The notes under the pieces were generated by a model. The model ran no database searches, was not told the origin of the DNA, and saw nothing but the letters and a program-made list of their open reading frames with translations. A DNA stretch of 14,750 nt from Brevundimonas sp. (GTDB lineage Bacteria > Pseudomonadota > Alphaproteobacteria > Caulobacterales > Caulobacteraceae). How positions within the stretch are numbered: position 1 is the stretch's first letter; each line of letters opens with the position of its first letter. This document shows positions 1-7,618 of this stretch, in pieces. Made by a program: the position numbers and the translations under genes. The stretch lies in the NCBI GenBank assembly GCA_024711185.1, contig JANJTI010000061.1, positions 1 to 14,750 of the forward strand. The letters are read 5' to 3'.

Positions 1-1580
1 GCGCCGTCCGCGCCCGTCCGGTTCGCGGCCCAGACCCGCCCGCCGTGGGCTTCCACGATCTGGCGAACGATGGAGAGTCCAAGGCCGGAATTGGTCCCGA
101 ACGCGGTCCCGCGCGGCCGCGAGGTGTAGAAGCGCTGGAACACCGTCTCGAGGTTCTCCGGCGGGATGCCGCGGCCGTCGTCGTCGACCAGCACCCGTAC
201 CGGGCCCGCGCCGTCGACGTCGTCACCGACCACGGACACCCGGACCACGCCGTCGGGCGGGCTGAACGAGCGCGCATTGTCGATCAGGTTGCGGAACACC
301 TGGCCCAGCGGGCCGTCGCGGCCGACCACGACCGCATGCCCCCCCGGAGGCGGATCGAACGCGACACGCGCCTCTCCAGGCTTGCGCCCCGCCTCGTAGA
401 CGCCGACGATCTCGGCCAGCAGCACCGTCAGATCGATCGCCCGGGGGCGATCGCGATTGAGCTCGGCGTCCAGTCGCGAGGCGTTGGAAATGTCGGTGAT
501 CAGCCGGTCCAGCCGCCGGACGTCCTGCTGCAGCAGGGTGGTCAGTTTCTCGCGCTGGGCGTCGGTCCTGACCAGAGGCAGGGTCTCCAGCGCCGAGCGG
601 ATCGAGGTGAGCGGGTTCTTGATCTCGTGCGACACGTCGGCGGCGAACGCCTCGATGGCGTCCATGCGGTCGGACAGCGCCGCGGTCATCGTCTCCAGCG
701 ATCTCGCCAGGTCGCCGATCTCGTCCTTGCGGCTCTCCAGATCGGGCAGGGAGATGGCGCGGGCCCGCTGCAGGCGGACTTCGTCGGCGGCCGCCGACAG
801 CCGCATGACGGGCCGGGCCACGAACATGTGCATCAGCAGCGAGCCGAGCAGGTTCACGCCGAGCGCGACGAGGGCGAACGGCATCAGGGCGCGGCGCTGG
901 GCGGCGAGGGTCTCGTTCACGTCGCCGGCCTCCAGCGTCAGCACGCCGAGCACCTGCTCGACGTGGCGGACCGGAATGGAAACAGAGACCACCTGATCGC
1001 CCGTCTCGGACATGCGCAGGCGGGCCTGGGGCGCCCCTGCCAGGGCCCCGTCGACCTCGGCGGCGAGTTCCGCCCGCGCCTGCTGGACGGTTCGGCCCTG
1101 GGCGGGATTTCGCCCCGGAGCCTCGGCGGCGGGCGGCGAGCCGGCCGGCAGCGCCCTGGGCAGCGGACCGCCGGGGATCGCCTCGGTGACCTCGTAGCTG
1201 TCCGCCACGGCAATGCCGTCCACATCGAACAGCCGCGCCCGCTGCCCCTCCGGGATGAAGTTGTCTCGCAACCACCGGCTGGCCTCGATGGGATCCAGCG
1301 ACACAGGTTCGCCGCGGGTGACGCCGATCTGGGGCTCCCCCAGCACCCGCACCAGCAACTCGCCCTGGGCGGTCAGAGTCTCCTGCCGGGCCTCGATCAG
1401 ACCCCGGCTCCACTCGTTGAGCAGCAGGGCGCCGATGAACAGGATCAGCAGGCTGAGAAGATTGAGCGCGAGGATCAGCCCGCCGAGACGCGAACCGCCG
1501 AACCGCCTGGGCCGGCGGGGTCGAGCAGCCTCGGCCGGCTCCCCGGCCTCAGCTCTCGCGGTAACGGTATCCGACGCCAT
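1..1580 (-). CDS. chvG: ChvG-type sensor histidine kinase (C-terminus beyond window edge)
   Basis: Membrane sensor kinase; 526 residues are visible before the frame runs off the window. Seen from the start: an Arg-rich cytoplasmic N-terminus, membrane segment 1 (about 33-54), a periplasmic sensor region (about 55-230), membrane segment 2 (about 231-254), a HAMP linker (about 255-310) and an H-box with phospho-acceptor His318 ([13 protein letters not shown]). The ATPase domain follows, with N-box NLIDNA (431-436), G1 DDDGRG (466-471), F-box FQRFYTS and G2 NSGLGLS (497-503). Only the last few residues can be missing. The ATG at 1580 lies inside the end of the response regulator gene (32-base overlap), so translation is probably coupled; no strong ribosome site precedes it. 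The family phosphorylates ChvI and responds to acid or cell-envelope stress in alphaproteobacteria. Assignment to ChvG rather than another EnvZ-like kinase rests on the layout and the partner gene. Confidence 0.9.
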   Translation of the reverse strand, partial: MASDTVTARAEAGEPAEAARPRRPRRFGGSRLGGLILALNLLSLLILFIGALLLNEWSRGLIEARQETLTAQGELLVRVLGEPQIGVTRGEPVSLDPIEASRWLRDNFIPEGQRARLFDVDGIAVADSYEVTEAIPGGPLPRALPAGSPPAAEAPGRNPAQGRTVQQARAELAAEVDGALAGAPQARLRMSETGDQVVSVSIPVRHVEQVLGVLTLEAGDVNETLAAQRRALMPFALVALGVNLLGSLLMHMFVARPVMRLSAAADEVRLQRARAISLPDLESRKDEIGDLARSLETMTAALSDRMDAIEAFAADVSHEIKNPLTSIRSALETLPLVRTDAQREKLTTLLQQDVRRLDRLITDISNASRLDAELNRDRPRAIDLTVLLAEIVGVYEAGRKPGEARVAFDPPPGGHAVVVGRDGPLGQVFRNLIDNARSFSPPDGVVRVSVVGDDVDGAGPVRVLVDDDGRGIPPENLETVFQRFYTSRPRGTAFGTNSGLGLSIVRQIVEAHGGRVWAANRTGADG

Positions 1581-2253
1581 ACAGGGTCTCGATGGCGTCG
1601 AACTCGGGATCGACGACCCGGAACTTCTTGCGCATGCGCTTGACGTGGCTGTCGATCGTGCGGTCGTCGACATAGACCTGGTCGTCGTAGGCCGCGTCCA
1701 TCAGGTTGTCGCGGCTCTTCACGAAACCCGGCCGCTGGGCCAGCGCCTGGAGCAGCAGGAACTCGGTGACCGTCAGCTTCACCGGCTTGCCGTCCCAGGT
1801 GCACTCGTGCCGGGCCGGGTCCATGGTCAGCTTGCCGCGCTTGATGGCCTTGTTGGAGTTCTCCCCGGCCGGTTCCGCCTCGCCGCCATCCGCGCCCGTG
1901 CGGCGCAGCAGGGCTTTCACCCGCTCGATCAGCAGCCGCTGGCTGAACGGCTTGTGGATGTAGTCGTCGGCCCCGAGGTTGAAACCGAGAATCTCGTCGA
2001 TCTCCTCGTCCTTCGAGGTGAGCATGATCACCGGCAGGCTCGAGGTCTGCCGCAGGCGACGCAGCACCTCCATGCCGTCCATCCTCGGCATCTTCACGTC
2101 GAGGATGGCCAGGTCGGGAGGGGAGGCCTCCAGAGCCTCGAGGCCCGACGCGCCGTCGTGGTAGGCGGTGATCTTGTGGCCATGGCTCTCCAGCGCCAGC
2201 GAGACGGAGGCGACGATGTTCTCGTCGTCGTCGACCAGGGTGATGTTGGCCAA
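1549..2253 (-). CDS. chvI: ChvI-type response regulator (OmpR/PhoB family)
   Basis: DNA-binding response regulator of 234 aa. Receiver domain (about 1-118): acidic pocket Asp8/Asp9, phospho-acceptor Asp52 ([13 protein letters not shown]), Thr79 and Lys101 of the KPF motif. A linker rich in Gly and Glu (about 119-138) leads to an OmpR-type winged helix (about 140-232) ending in GVGYRYRES. The start chosen is TTG at 2253, because AAGGAG sits six bases upstream (2260-2265) and the protein then begins [11 protein letters not shown], as usual for the family. An upstream in-frame start at 2289 would add 12 residues with no receiver homology. It precedes and overlaps the sensor kinase gene. In rhizobia and Caulobacter the phosphorylated protein controls envelope, acid-response and symbiosis genes; here that role is inferred. 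The divergent gene begins about 175 bases away. Confidence 0.92.
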   Translation of the reverse strand: MANITLVDDDENIVASVSLALESHGHKITAYHDGASGLEALEASPPDLAILDVKMPRMDGMEVLRRLRQTSSLPVIMLTSKDEEIDEILGFNLGADDYIHKPFSQRLLIERVKALLRRTGADGGEAEPAGENSNKAIKRGKLTMDPARHECTWDGKPVKLTVTEFLLLQALAQRPGFVKSRDNLMDAAYDDQVYVDDRTIDSHVKRMRKKFRVVDPEFDAIETLYGVGYRYRES

Positions 2254-2428
2254 GGGGATCTCCTTGCAGGCTCGTCGTCCGCACAGCAACGCGCGGCAAG
2301 CGTAACCGTTCTATGCGATCGCGGTGAGAATACGGCCGGAAAATGGGCCGCCCCGGCCGGATTGGCAATGAAACCCGACCTTAAAGTCTCGCGGGCAGGA
2401 TGGGCGCTCCAACCAGTCTGAGCGTTCC
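2254..2428. promoter_or_regulatory. Divergent intergenic region between chvI and the 572-aa gene
   Basis: This 175-base spacer must hold the promoters for both divergent genes. It is locally less GC-rich (around 2296-2312 and 2361-2388). It carries two copies of CGGCCGGA at 2333-2340 and 2354-2361, 21 bases apart, about two helical turns. No clear -35/-10 pair stands out on either strand, and I cannot say that the repeats are binding sites. The only clear signal is the chvI ribosome site at 2260-2265. Confidence 0.4.
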
Positions 2429-4147
2429 ATGGCCGGCCCCGTCCACTACGAAGTCTACATCCGCAAGACGCCGCCGGCTCCGTGGAGCCTGCAGGTGGCG
2501 ACGGAGGACCGCGCCCATGCGATCCAGATGGCGGAGGACATGCTGGCGGACAGTCGGGCGGCGGCGGTGCGCGTCACCAAGGAAACGCTCGACCCCGACA
2601 CCATGGAGTTCAACAGCGTGACGGTGCTGACCCGCGGCGCGCCCGAAGTGGCGCGCAAGCGGGTCGTCGCGGACGATCAGTCCGGCCCGCGCTGCGGCAG
2701 CCCGCAGGATCTCTACGCCGCCACCGCGCGCGAAACGATCGGCCAGGTCCTCGAGGACTGGCTGAAGCGCCAGGGCGTGACCGCCTTTGAACTGCTGCAC
2801 CGCCCAGACCTTGCGGAGGTGCTCGACGCCGCCGGCATCGAACTCCAGCATGCGGTCCAGAAGGTGGCGGTGCCCGAGAGCCAGGCCGTCGGACAGCCCG
2901 TCCACGACCTCGTTCGCCATTACCAGCGCCTCGCCGACGCCACCATCGCGCGGCTGGTTTCGGCGGGGCGGAAGAACCGTTTCCCGGATCTCGCCCACCA
3001 TTCCCTCGCCGACCTCGCCCACCGGCTGGACGGCCAGCCCGAGCGCGCCTTCATCATGGGCGGGGTGATCGCCGGGGCGCTCAAGGGCGTCCGCGGCGGC
3101 CGGGCGCGGTTGGACCGCCTGATGGATCTCGCCGAACGTGCGCCCATGGAGGGCCAGCCCCGGGCGCTCGTGCTGGTGGCCATCGAGCAGCTGCTCTGTG
3201 AGATGCTGGCCGCCCGGACCAGCCTGGCCGAGGTGCTCGGACCGTCCCTCGACCAGGGCGCGTCGCTGGCCGCCGTTGTGCGCATGGTCGCGCCGCGGGA
3301 AGTCGATCTGCTGGTGCGTCAGGATCCGAAGCTGGCCTTGCAGGTGCCGGTGGTGGACGGTCCGGCCGCCCGCCTTGGCGAACGCATCCAGGCCGGCGAG
3401 TTCCCGCTGCTTTCGGCCGCGCTCGCCCGCATGGTGCTTCGGGAGCTGATGAGTCCGCGGCGGCTGCGTCCCAACGACGCCTCCGGGGAAATCTACATCC
3501 TGCGCGCCCTTGCCATGTCGCTGACCGCCACGGCCGGCCGGCTGCTGACGCTCGAAGAGGTGCAGTCCGCCTTCAACGAGCGCTCGAAGTCGCTGGTCAC
3601 CGCCGATTTCGTCGCCGCCTACGTCAAGTCCTGCACCACCGTGCTGTGCGAGGCCGAGGCTCTGACCCGCCTGTGCGAGAACGTGACCGGTCTGGCCAAC
3701 AAGCGGTCGGCGGCCCGCTGGCTTTCGGCCTGCGTCGGCTCGCTGCGGTTCGAAACCGAAATGCGCGGCCAGAGCGCCGGCCAGACCCCGGCCCAGAAGC
3801 TGGGCGTGCTGGCCGGGTTGCAGCGCTCCATCCGGGCCTGCGGCCTGACCGAGCGGGACGAGACCGAGATCGTGGCGGCCATCGGCGCCGTCGGCGGCGC
3901 CGTGGAGGCCGACGCCCGAATCGTCGCCATGCTGGCGCGTTCCCCCGCGCCGCTGCCGCAGAAGCTGTCGGTTCTGCTTCGGCTGGCGGCCGGCGAAACC
4001 GCGCCCCTCGGGCCGGCGGCCGACCGCGCGAAAGCTGAGGCGGTCAAGCTGTTCCGGGCGCCGGAATCTCGCGCGGCGCTCTCGGCCGCGCCCGAAACCC
4101 TGGGCCCTCTGCGCAGCCTGATGCAGGCCGCCGGGCTGGCCGCCTGA
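2429..4147 (+). CDS. Conserved-looking hypothetical protein, 572 aa
   Basis: I do not recognise this protein. It has no signal peptide, no membrane segment and no familiar catalytic motif. Residues 1 to about 75 look like a small alpha/beta domain (HYEVYIRK... WSLQVATEDRAHAIQMAEDML... NSVTVLTRG). The rest (about 90-572) is overwhelmingly predicted helix, rich in Ala, Leu and Arg with few Gly/Pro breaks, so it may be a helical scaffold or adaptor. Codon use shows the strong GC third-position bias of its neighbours, and the frame is open throughout, so it is a real gene. The ATG at 2429 has only weak ribosome-site sequence before it, but the alpha/beta domain begins directly after it. It is divergent from chvI and convergent with the zinc-ribbon gene, 13 bases apart. 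Likely cytoplasmic; function unknown. Confidence 0.85.
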   Translation: MAGPVHYEVYIRKTPPAPWSLQVATEDRAHAIQMAEDMLADSRAAAVRVTKETLDPDTMEFNSVTVLTRGAPEVARKRVVADDQSGPRCGSPQDLYAATARETIGQVLEDWLKRQGVTAFELLHRPDLAEVLDAAGIELQHAVQKVAVPESQAVGQPVHDLVRHYQRLADATIARLVSAGRKNRFPDLAHHSLADLAHRLDGQPERAFIMGGVIAGALKGVRGGRARLDRLMDLAERAPMEGQPRALVLVAIEQLLCEMLAARTSLAEVLGPSLDQGASLAAVVRMVAPREVDLLVRQDPKLALQVPVVDGPAARLGERIQAGEFPLLSAALARMVLRELMSPRRLRPNDASGEIYILRALAMSLTATAGRLLTLEEVQSAFNERSKSLVTADFVAAYVKSCTTVLCEAEALTRLCENVTGLANKRSAARWLSACVGSLRFETEMRGQSAGQTPAQKLGVLAGLQRSIRACGLTERDETEIVAAIGAVGGAVEADARIVAMLARSPAPLPQKLSVLLRLAAGETAPLGPAADRAKAEAVKLFRAPESRAALSAAPETLGPLRSLMQAAGLAA

Positions 4148-4160
4148 GGCCCCCCGCGTC

Positions 4161-4490
4161 TCAGTCGAAGATGTCGAAAATGTCCATCCGCTTCTTCTTC
4201 TTGTAGCGGTACTCGTCGTCGCGTCGGCGGTCGTCGCGGTACCGGTCGTCGCGATCGTCCCGCCCGCCCCATGGCCGCGGAGCCGCCTGCTGGGACGGCC
4301 AGGGTTGCGGCGCGGTCTGCGGCGGCGGTGCGGCGGCCCGCCCCTCGGCGGTGGCCGCCTCCATCAGCTTCTCCAGTTCGCCACGATCCAGCCAGACCCC
4401 GCGGCAGGTCGGGCACATGTCGAACTGCACTCCGCCACGCTCGAGGGTCTGCATGGCGGCGTTGTCGTTCGGGCACATCAGCAGCGGCAT
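4161..4490 (-). CDS. Small TFIIB-type zinc-ribbon protein
   Basis: 109-aa protein with an N-terminal zinc ribbon of the zf-TFIIB kind (about 5-42). Cys6 lies in CPND, and Cys26 and Cys29 in CPTC, followed by the family's GVWLDRGELEKL helix. The second position of the first knuckle is Asp9 rather than Cys, so zinc would be held by three Cys plus Asp or another group, or the site is altered. Residues 50-76 are a Pro/Gln/Ala linker, 77-94 are almost purely Arg/Asp/Tyr, and the tail is KKKK followed by RMDIFDIFD. The start is well supported: AAGGAG lies about six bases before the ATG. The family is widespread and poorly characterised; binding to nucleic acid or protein is inference. It lies 78 bases downstream of the GST gene on the same strand and could receive read-through. 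Confidence 0.88.
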   Translation of the reverse strand: MPLLMCPNDNAAMQTLERGGVQFDMCPTCRGVWLDRGELEKLMEAATAEGRAAAPPPQTAPQPWPSQQAAPRPWGGRDDRDDRYRDDRRRDDEYRYKKKKRMDIFDIFD

Positions 4491-4537
4491 GGGCGTCTCC
4501 TTCTCCGGTCACGAAACAGCTACGGACGTCGGAAGGT

Positions 4538-4566
4538 CCGGCCAAGCCGGCGCGGCGATCCGCCGC
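4538..4566 (-). terminator. Two adjacent small GC hairpins after the GST gene (weak terminator candidate)
   Basis: Just past the GST stop codon on the minus strand lie a 6-bp stem with a 3-base loop (GCGGCG/CGCCGC, 4552-4566) and a 5-bp stem with a 3-base loop (CCGGC/GCCGG, 4538-4550). Neither is followed by a run of T on that strand, so intrinsic termination would be weak. They could instead slow or partly stop transcription before the zinc-ribbon gene. Confidence 0.3.
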
Positions 4567-4568
4567 TG

Positions 4569-5225
4569 TCAGTCCTCGGCCGGCGGCGCCGGCATCAGGT
4601 CGCCATAGGGCGCGGCGTCCGCAAGGGCCCGGACAAACGAAGGACGCGCCATCAGCCGCGCATGCCAGGCCCGCAGCCGCGGCCGGTCGCCGAAGGGAAC
4701 CAGCCGCCGGGCATAGGTGGTCAGGGGCGCCCCGGCGCAGTCGGCCAGGGTGAAGGCCTCCCCCGCCGCCCAGGTGCCTCCATCCGACAGCCGGGCCTCC
4801 AGCCAGTCCCAGGCCTGCGCCAGCACGCGGGCGTCCTGCTCCGCCCCGAAAGGGTCGCGGCTTTCGGCCGGCCGGAACCGCTCCTGCACGATCCGGTTCA
4901 TCGGGCCGCCGACGTAGTGGTCGAGCACACGATCCACCAGCCGGGCCTCCAGCGCCGCCTCGGGGTCGGCCGGTATCAGCCGCCCGCCGCCTGCGTGGCG
5001 GTCCATCCACTCGATGACGATGCTGGACTCGTGGAAGGCCCGGCCGTCGACGTCGACCAGCGCGGGCATCTTGCCGAAGGGCGAGATCCGCCGGAACTCG
5101 GCCATCAGCACCTCGTCCGTATGGTCCACGACGCGCAGCTCGAACGGGAGGCCCAGCTCGTAGGCCGCCGTCGCCGCCTTCTGTCCGTAGCCCGAATAGG
5201 GATGGTGCCAGAGGGTGAAGCTCAT
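4569..5225 (-). CDS. Glutathione S-transferase family protein
   Basis: 218-aa cytosolic GST-like protein. The thioredoxin-fold N-domain (about 1-80) begins LWHHPYSGYGQKA and contains cis-Pro segment GKMPALVDVDG and the glutathione gamma-Glu binding pair HESSIVIEWMD (Glu65-Ser66). The helical C-domain (about 90-205) carries the N-capping motif FTLADCAGAPLTTY. The first residues offer Tyr10/Ser11 as possible catalytic groups; which one acts is not clear from sequence alone. The family conjugates glutathione to electrophiles, or serves as peroxidase or isomerase. It is the last gene of a three-gene operon: its ATG overlaps the SRPBCC stop codon by four bases (ATGA, 5222-5225), with only a weak G-rich ribosome site, so it is probably translated by coupling. 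Substrate unknown. Confidence 0.92.
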   Translation of the reverse strand: MSFTLWHHPYSGYGQKAATAAYELGLPFELRVVDHTDEVLMAEFRRISPFGKMPALVDVDGRAFHESSIVIEWMDRHAGGGRLIPADPEAALEARLVDRVLDHYVGGPMNRIVQERFRPAESRDPFGAEQDARVLAQAWDWLEARLSDGGTWAAGEAFTLADCAGAPLTTYARRLVPFGDRPRLRAWHARLMARPSFVRALADAAPYGDLMPAPPAED

Positions 5226-5707
5226 CGCCGGGCCCCCAGTTCGCGGGCCAGATTCTCCAGCATCTCGGCGCAGCCTTCCTTGCGCAGGGGGAGGTGATCG
5301 CCGCCGTCGTCGCCGTAATAGGTCCCCTGTTCGGTGTAGATCAGCCGCGTGCCGTCGCCGTCGGCGAACAACTCGACGGTGGCCAGGGAGGCCGATTCCC
5401 GTCGCCGCTCGTCACCCAGTTCGCGGCCCATCACGTATGCCAGGATGATCCGGCTGTTCGCGACGACGTCGAGGAAGATCGTCTCGTTGAAGCCGACCGG
5501 GATTTCGGGGCCGCCGAAGCGATAGCGCCCGCCCCCGTGCGAACCCACCTTCAGCTCGTGCCGCCAGTCGAGGATCGTCGCGCCGGGCGACTCGACGAAC
5601 CACCGGCGGAAGGCCTCGGGATCGGACCAGGCGCGGAAGACGCGCGCGGGCGAAGCGTCGTAGCGGCGCTCGAGGGTGAACATGCCGTGGGCGAGCGGGT
5701 CGGTCAT
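5222..5707 (-). CDS. SRPBCC / AHSA1-like protein
   Basis: 161-aa protein of the START-like (SRPBCC) superfamily, AHSA1/CalC subfamily. The opening FTLERRYDASPARVFRAWSDPEAFRRWF is the family signature. The centre has GGRYRF and VGFNETIFLDVVANSRIILAYVMG, and the C-terminal helix begins after a Gly/Asp-rich turn and HLPLRKEGCAEML. The fold makes a deep hydrophobic pocket; most bacterial members have no known ligand. The start is the ATG at 5707, which overlaps the ArsR stop codon (ATGA, 5704-5707) with GGAG nine bases upstream. A longer in-frame reading to about 6052 is antisense-type noise across the ArsR gene. ArsR plus AHSA1 pairs are common in bacteria, and the repressor probably controls this gene. 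Its stop overlaps the GST start. Confidence 0.92.
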   Translation of the reverse strand: MTDPLAHGMFTLERRYDASPARVFRAWSDPEAFRRWFVESPGATILDWRHELKVGSHGGGRYRFGGPEIPVGFNETIFLDVVANSRIILAYVMGRELGDERRRESASLATVELFADGDGTRLIYTEQGTYYGDDGGDHLPLRKEGCAEMLENLARELGARR

Positions 5708-6048
5708 TCGCGGGGCTCCGTTTCGGGGGTCGTCTGCTCGAGGAACAGGCCGAGCCGGTCGAGACTGCGCTCGACCGAACTGCGGCGGTCGTTCAGCCAG
5801 CGCTCGGCTGCGCTGAGGGCCTGCGGTTCGACCCGGCAGGTCCGCACGCGGCCCACCTTCTCGCTGACGACGAGGCCGGCGCCCTCCAGCACCTTCAGAT
5901 GCTGCATCACCGCCGACATCGACATCGGCAGCGGCCCGGCCAGTTCGCTGACCGAGGCCGGACCGCGGGCGAGACGCTCGACCATCGCCCGTCGGGTCGG
6001 ATCCGACAGGGCCTGAAAGGCGAGGTCGAGCGGCCGTTCCTGAAGCAT
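5704..6048 (-). CDS. ArsR-family winged-helix repressor
   Basis: 114-aa transcription regulator. The winged helix-turn-helix (about 7-85) shows FQALSDPTRRAMVERLARGPASVSELA, recognition helix SMSAVMQHLKVLEGAGLV and wing SEKVGRVRTCRVEP. The tail (about 86-110) is a helix, ERWLNDRRSSVERSLDRLGLFLE, probably for dimerisation. The metal-binding ELCVCDL motif of ArsR/SmtB sensors is absent, so the signal is probably not a metal; this fits the AHSA1-associated subgroup. It is the first gene of the operon with SRPBCC and GST. The ATG at 6048 has no Shine-Dalgarno sequence, and an 8-base palindrome begins two bases before it, suggesting a very short leader and self-repression. Divergent from the 125-aa gene. 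Confidence 0.92.
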   Translation of the reverse strand: MLQERPLDLAFQALSDPTRRAMVERLARGPASVSELAGPLPMSMSAVMQHLKVLEGAGLVVSEKVGRVRTCRVEPQALSAAERWLNDRRSSVERSLDRLGLFLEQTTPETEPRE

Positions 6049-6050
6049 TC

Positions 6051-6058
6051 ACTTAAGT
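6051..6058. promoter_or_regulatory. ACTTAAGT palindrome, candidate ArsR operator
   Basis: A perfect 8-base palindrome, and one of the few AT-rich islands here, lies two bases upstream of the ArsR start codon. ArsR-family dimers bind short AT-rich palindromes at their own promoters, so this is a plausible autoregulatory site. The role is inference; eight bases can occur by chance, though less often in DNA this GC-rich. Confidence 0.45.
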
Positions 6059-6138
6059 ATCGCGACCTGCGGCGGCGCGCAACCCCTCGTTAATCGACGC
6101 GGCGCACGCTTTCGTCGTTCGTGTTCGGGAGAGGCGCG

Positions 6139-6516
6139 ATGTCGACCATCCAGACCAGCGGCTTCCGGCGCCAGCGCGACCATTTCGAGCCGCAGGACGC
6201 CGACCCGCAGGAGCAGCGCCGCCTGCGCGGCCTGCTCGAACAGATCGACTACGCCGCCTTCGTCGCGAACCGGGAAGTCATCGGACAGATGCTGCCGAAG
6301 GTCGACGCGGCCGCCTTCCAGAGGCTGGCGGTGCTGACGGCGACGGCGCGCGGCAAATGGGTGGCCGAGAGCCTGCGCCAGTCGGAATCCGGCGCGCCCT
6401 CCACCGTCGACCAGATCGCCCGGCTGACTGCGGCGCGGACCGCCTACGAGGAGCTGGCCGAAGCCTACGAGGGCCTGCGGCGTATGGTCGAGCGCGGCTA
6501 CCTGGCGCTGCGTTGA
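6139..6516 (+). CDS. Small hypothetical helical protein, 125 aa
   Basis: I do not recognise this protein. After a polar N-terminus (1-25) it is predicted to be mostly helical, in segments of about 25-50, 55-82 and 89-120, with charged and Ala/Leu-rich faces that could form a coiled coil or helical bundle. There is no signal peptide, membrane segment or Cys. The start is the ATG at 6139, with a purine-rich ribosome site GGGAGAGG at 6127-6134; an in-frame GTG at 6121 would lie upstream of that site. It is divergent from the ArsR operon, with a 90-base spacer. Its stop codon directly abuts the stop codon of the next gene on the opposite strand. Confidence 0.8.
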   Translation: MSTIQTSGFRRQRDHFEPQDADPQEQRRLRGLLEQIDYAAFVANREVIGQMLPKVDAAAFQRLAVLTATARGKWVAESLRQSESGAPSTVDQIARLTAARTAYEELAEAYEGLRRMVERGYLALR

Positions 6517-7533
6517 CTACTGCTGATCCAGCGGCTGCGGCCGCGTGGTGATCGGGGCGTCCGGGTCGGCGGGGGGGCGCTCGGCGGCGGTCGGCGGCGG
6601 ACCCGGAGGCGGAGCAGGTTCGCTGGGAGCCACCACAATCAGCGGCGGATCATTCGCCGGAGCCGGCGGGGGCGTAACCGCCGCGACGCCGGGGCGGTTG
6701 GCGAGGGTCGGTGAGCCTGGCTGCGGCTCGCTCGCCCGCGGCGCCGCTGGCGTTGGCCCTGGCGCTGGCGCGGGGCCAGCGGGCGGTGTGGCGGCCGCGG
6801 CGATCCCGGCCGAACCCGGAGACGCGGGAAGCGGCGTGGCGTCCGCAGGCGATCCGGCAGCCTCCGGAGCCCGCGTCACAGGCATGGGCGCGACATCGGC
6901 GGCCGTGGCGGGTGCGGCCTCGGGCGTGGCCGGAGCGCCCCGGCTCAACCACCAGGCGCCCAGCCCCAAACCCGCGACCAGGGCAGCGGCGGCGCCGGCG
7001 TAGAGCGGCAGACGACCCGGACGCTGTGTACGGACGGGCGCGGCCGGCTCCCTGGGCACAGCCGGCTGCGGACGGACCAGGGCTGGCTCGGGGACGCGGG
7101 GGACGGCCGTCGCGCGCGAACCTTCGGCGGCGGGCAGCGGCCGGACGGTCAGGTCGGGCTGGCGCATCGGCTGCGCAGCCCCCGCCGCCGTGGAGCCTGG
7201 GTCGAGGGCAGGGGCCCGGCCGGCCGCAGGATCAGCGGCCGGCGCGGCGCGCTGCGTGGGCGCGTCCGGCGTCGGCCGGGCAGGCGCCGCGCGGGGGATC
7301 ATCGATCCGCTGAGGATCGAAGCCGCCGACCGGGCAGGCGGGGTCGCGGGGCGCGGCGCGGGCGAGAGCGCCGTCGCTGCGGTCGGGACCGGCGGCTCCG
7401 GCAGTGGGGCGAGGCGCTCGCCCCTGGGCAGAGGCCCGGCGCGGAACACCGTCGCGGGCGGGCGGCCCCATTCGACCTGACGACGGAAGGGTTGCGGGGT
7501 TCCGGCGCCCCGCGGTTCGCTGGTGTCGGCCAT
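6517..7533 (-). CDS. Pro/Ala-rich single-pass membrane protein, 338 aa
   Basis: Residues 1-170 are a disordered, Pro/Ala/Arg-rich, positively charged and probably cytoplasmic region. Residues 175-197 form one membrane helix (LPLYAGAAAALVAGLGLGAWWLS) preceded by Arg-rich RTQRPGR, which by the positive-inside rule places the N-terminus in the cytoplasm. Residues 198-338 are a Pro/Ala-rich, probably periplasmic tail with the short hydrophobic motif PPLIVVAP at 296-303. No catalytic domain is visible. The start is supported by GGAG five bases before the ATG (7539-7542). Low-complexity composition makes any homology weak. The architecture and C-terminal motif resemble the smaller protein at 10356-10880. 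A bulky extended periplasmic linker, as in TonB-like or division proteins, is conceivable, but no TonB C-domain or SPOR domain is seen. Confidence 0.75.
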   Translation of the reverse strand: MADTSEPRGAGTPQPFRRQVEWGRPPATVFRAGPLPRGERLAPLPEPPVPTAATALSPAPRPATPPARSAASILSGSMIPRAAPARPTPDAPTQRAAPAADPAAGRAPALDPGSTAAGAAQPMRQPDLTVRPLPAAEGSRATAVPRVPEPALVRPQPAVPREPAAPVRTQRPGRLPLYAGAAAALVAGLGLGAWWLSRGAPATPEAAPATAADVAPMPVTRAPEAAGSPADATPLPASPGSAGIAAAATPPAGPAPAPGPTPAAPRASEPQPGSPTLANRPGVAAVTPPPAPANDPPLIVVAPSEPAPPPGPPPTAAERPPADPDAPITTRPQPLDQQ

Positions 7534-7618
7534 GGCTACTCCGGCGCCGGCGGGCGGCGCGACTCGAACGCAAACAGGCGGCGAAGGTGGCCGCCGATCT
7601 GGCCGCTTTCGTGACGTC

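Noticed and set aside
223..1413. 396-aa open frame on the minus strand
   Set aside because: Same strand as the kinase but the wrong frame. Its Arg/Gly/Pro-rich translation has no kinase motifs, while the adjacent frame runs without a stop from 1580 to the window edge.
45..1643. 532-aa open frame on the plus strand
   Set aside because: It is antisense to the sensor kinase and the end of the response regulator. The minus-strand frame shows every kinase motif in order; this one is only a GC-rich shadow rich in Arg, Gln and Gly.
5222..6052. ArsR-SRPBCC fusion read as one 276-aa protein
   Set aside because: The upstream part of this frame lies out of frame over the ArsR gene. The SRPBCC protein has its own ATG at 5707 in an ATGA overlap, with a ribosome site.
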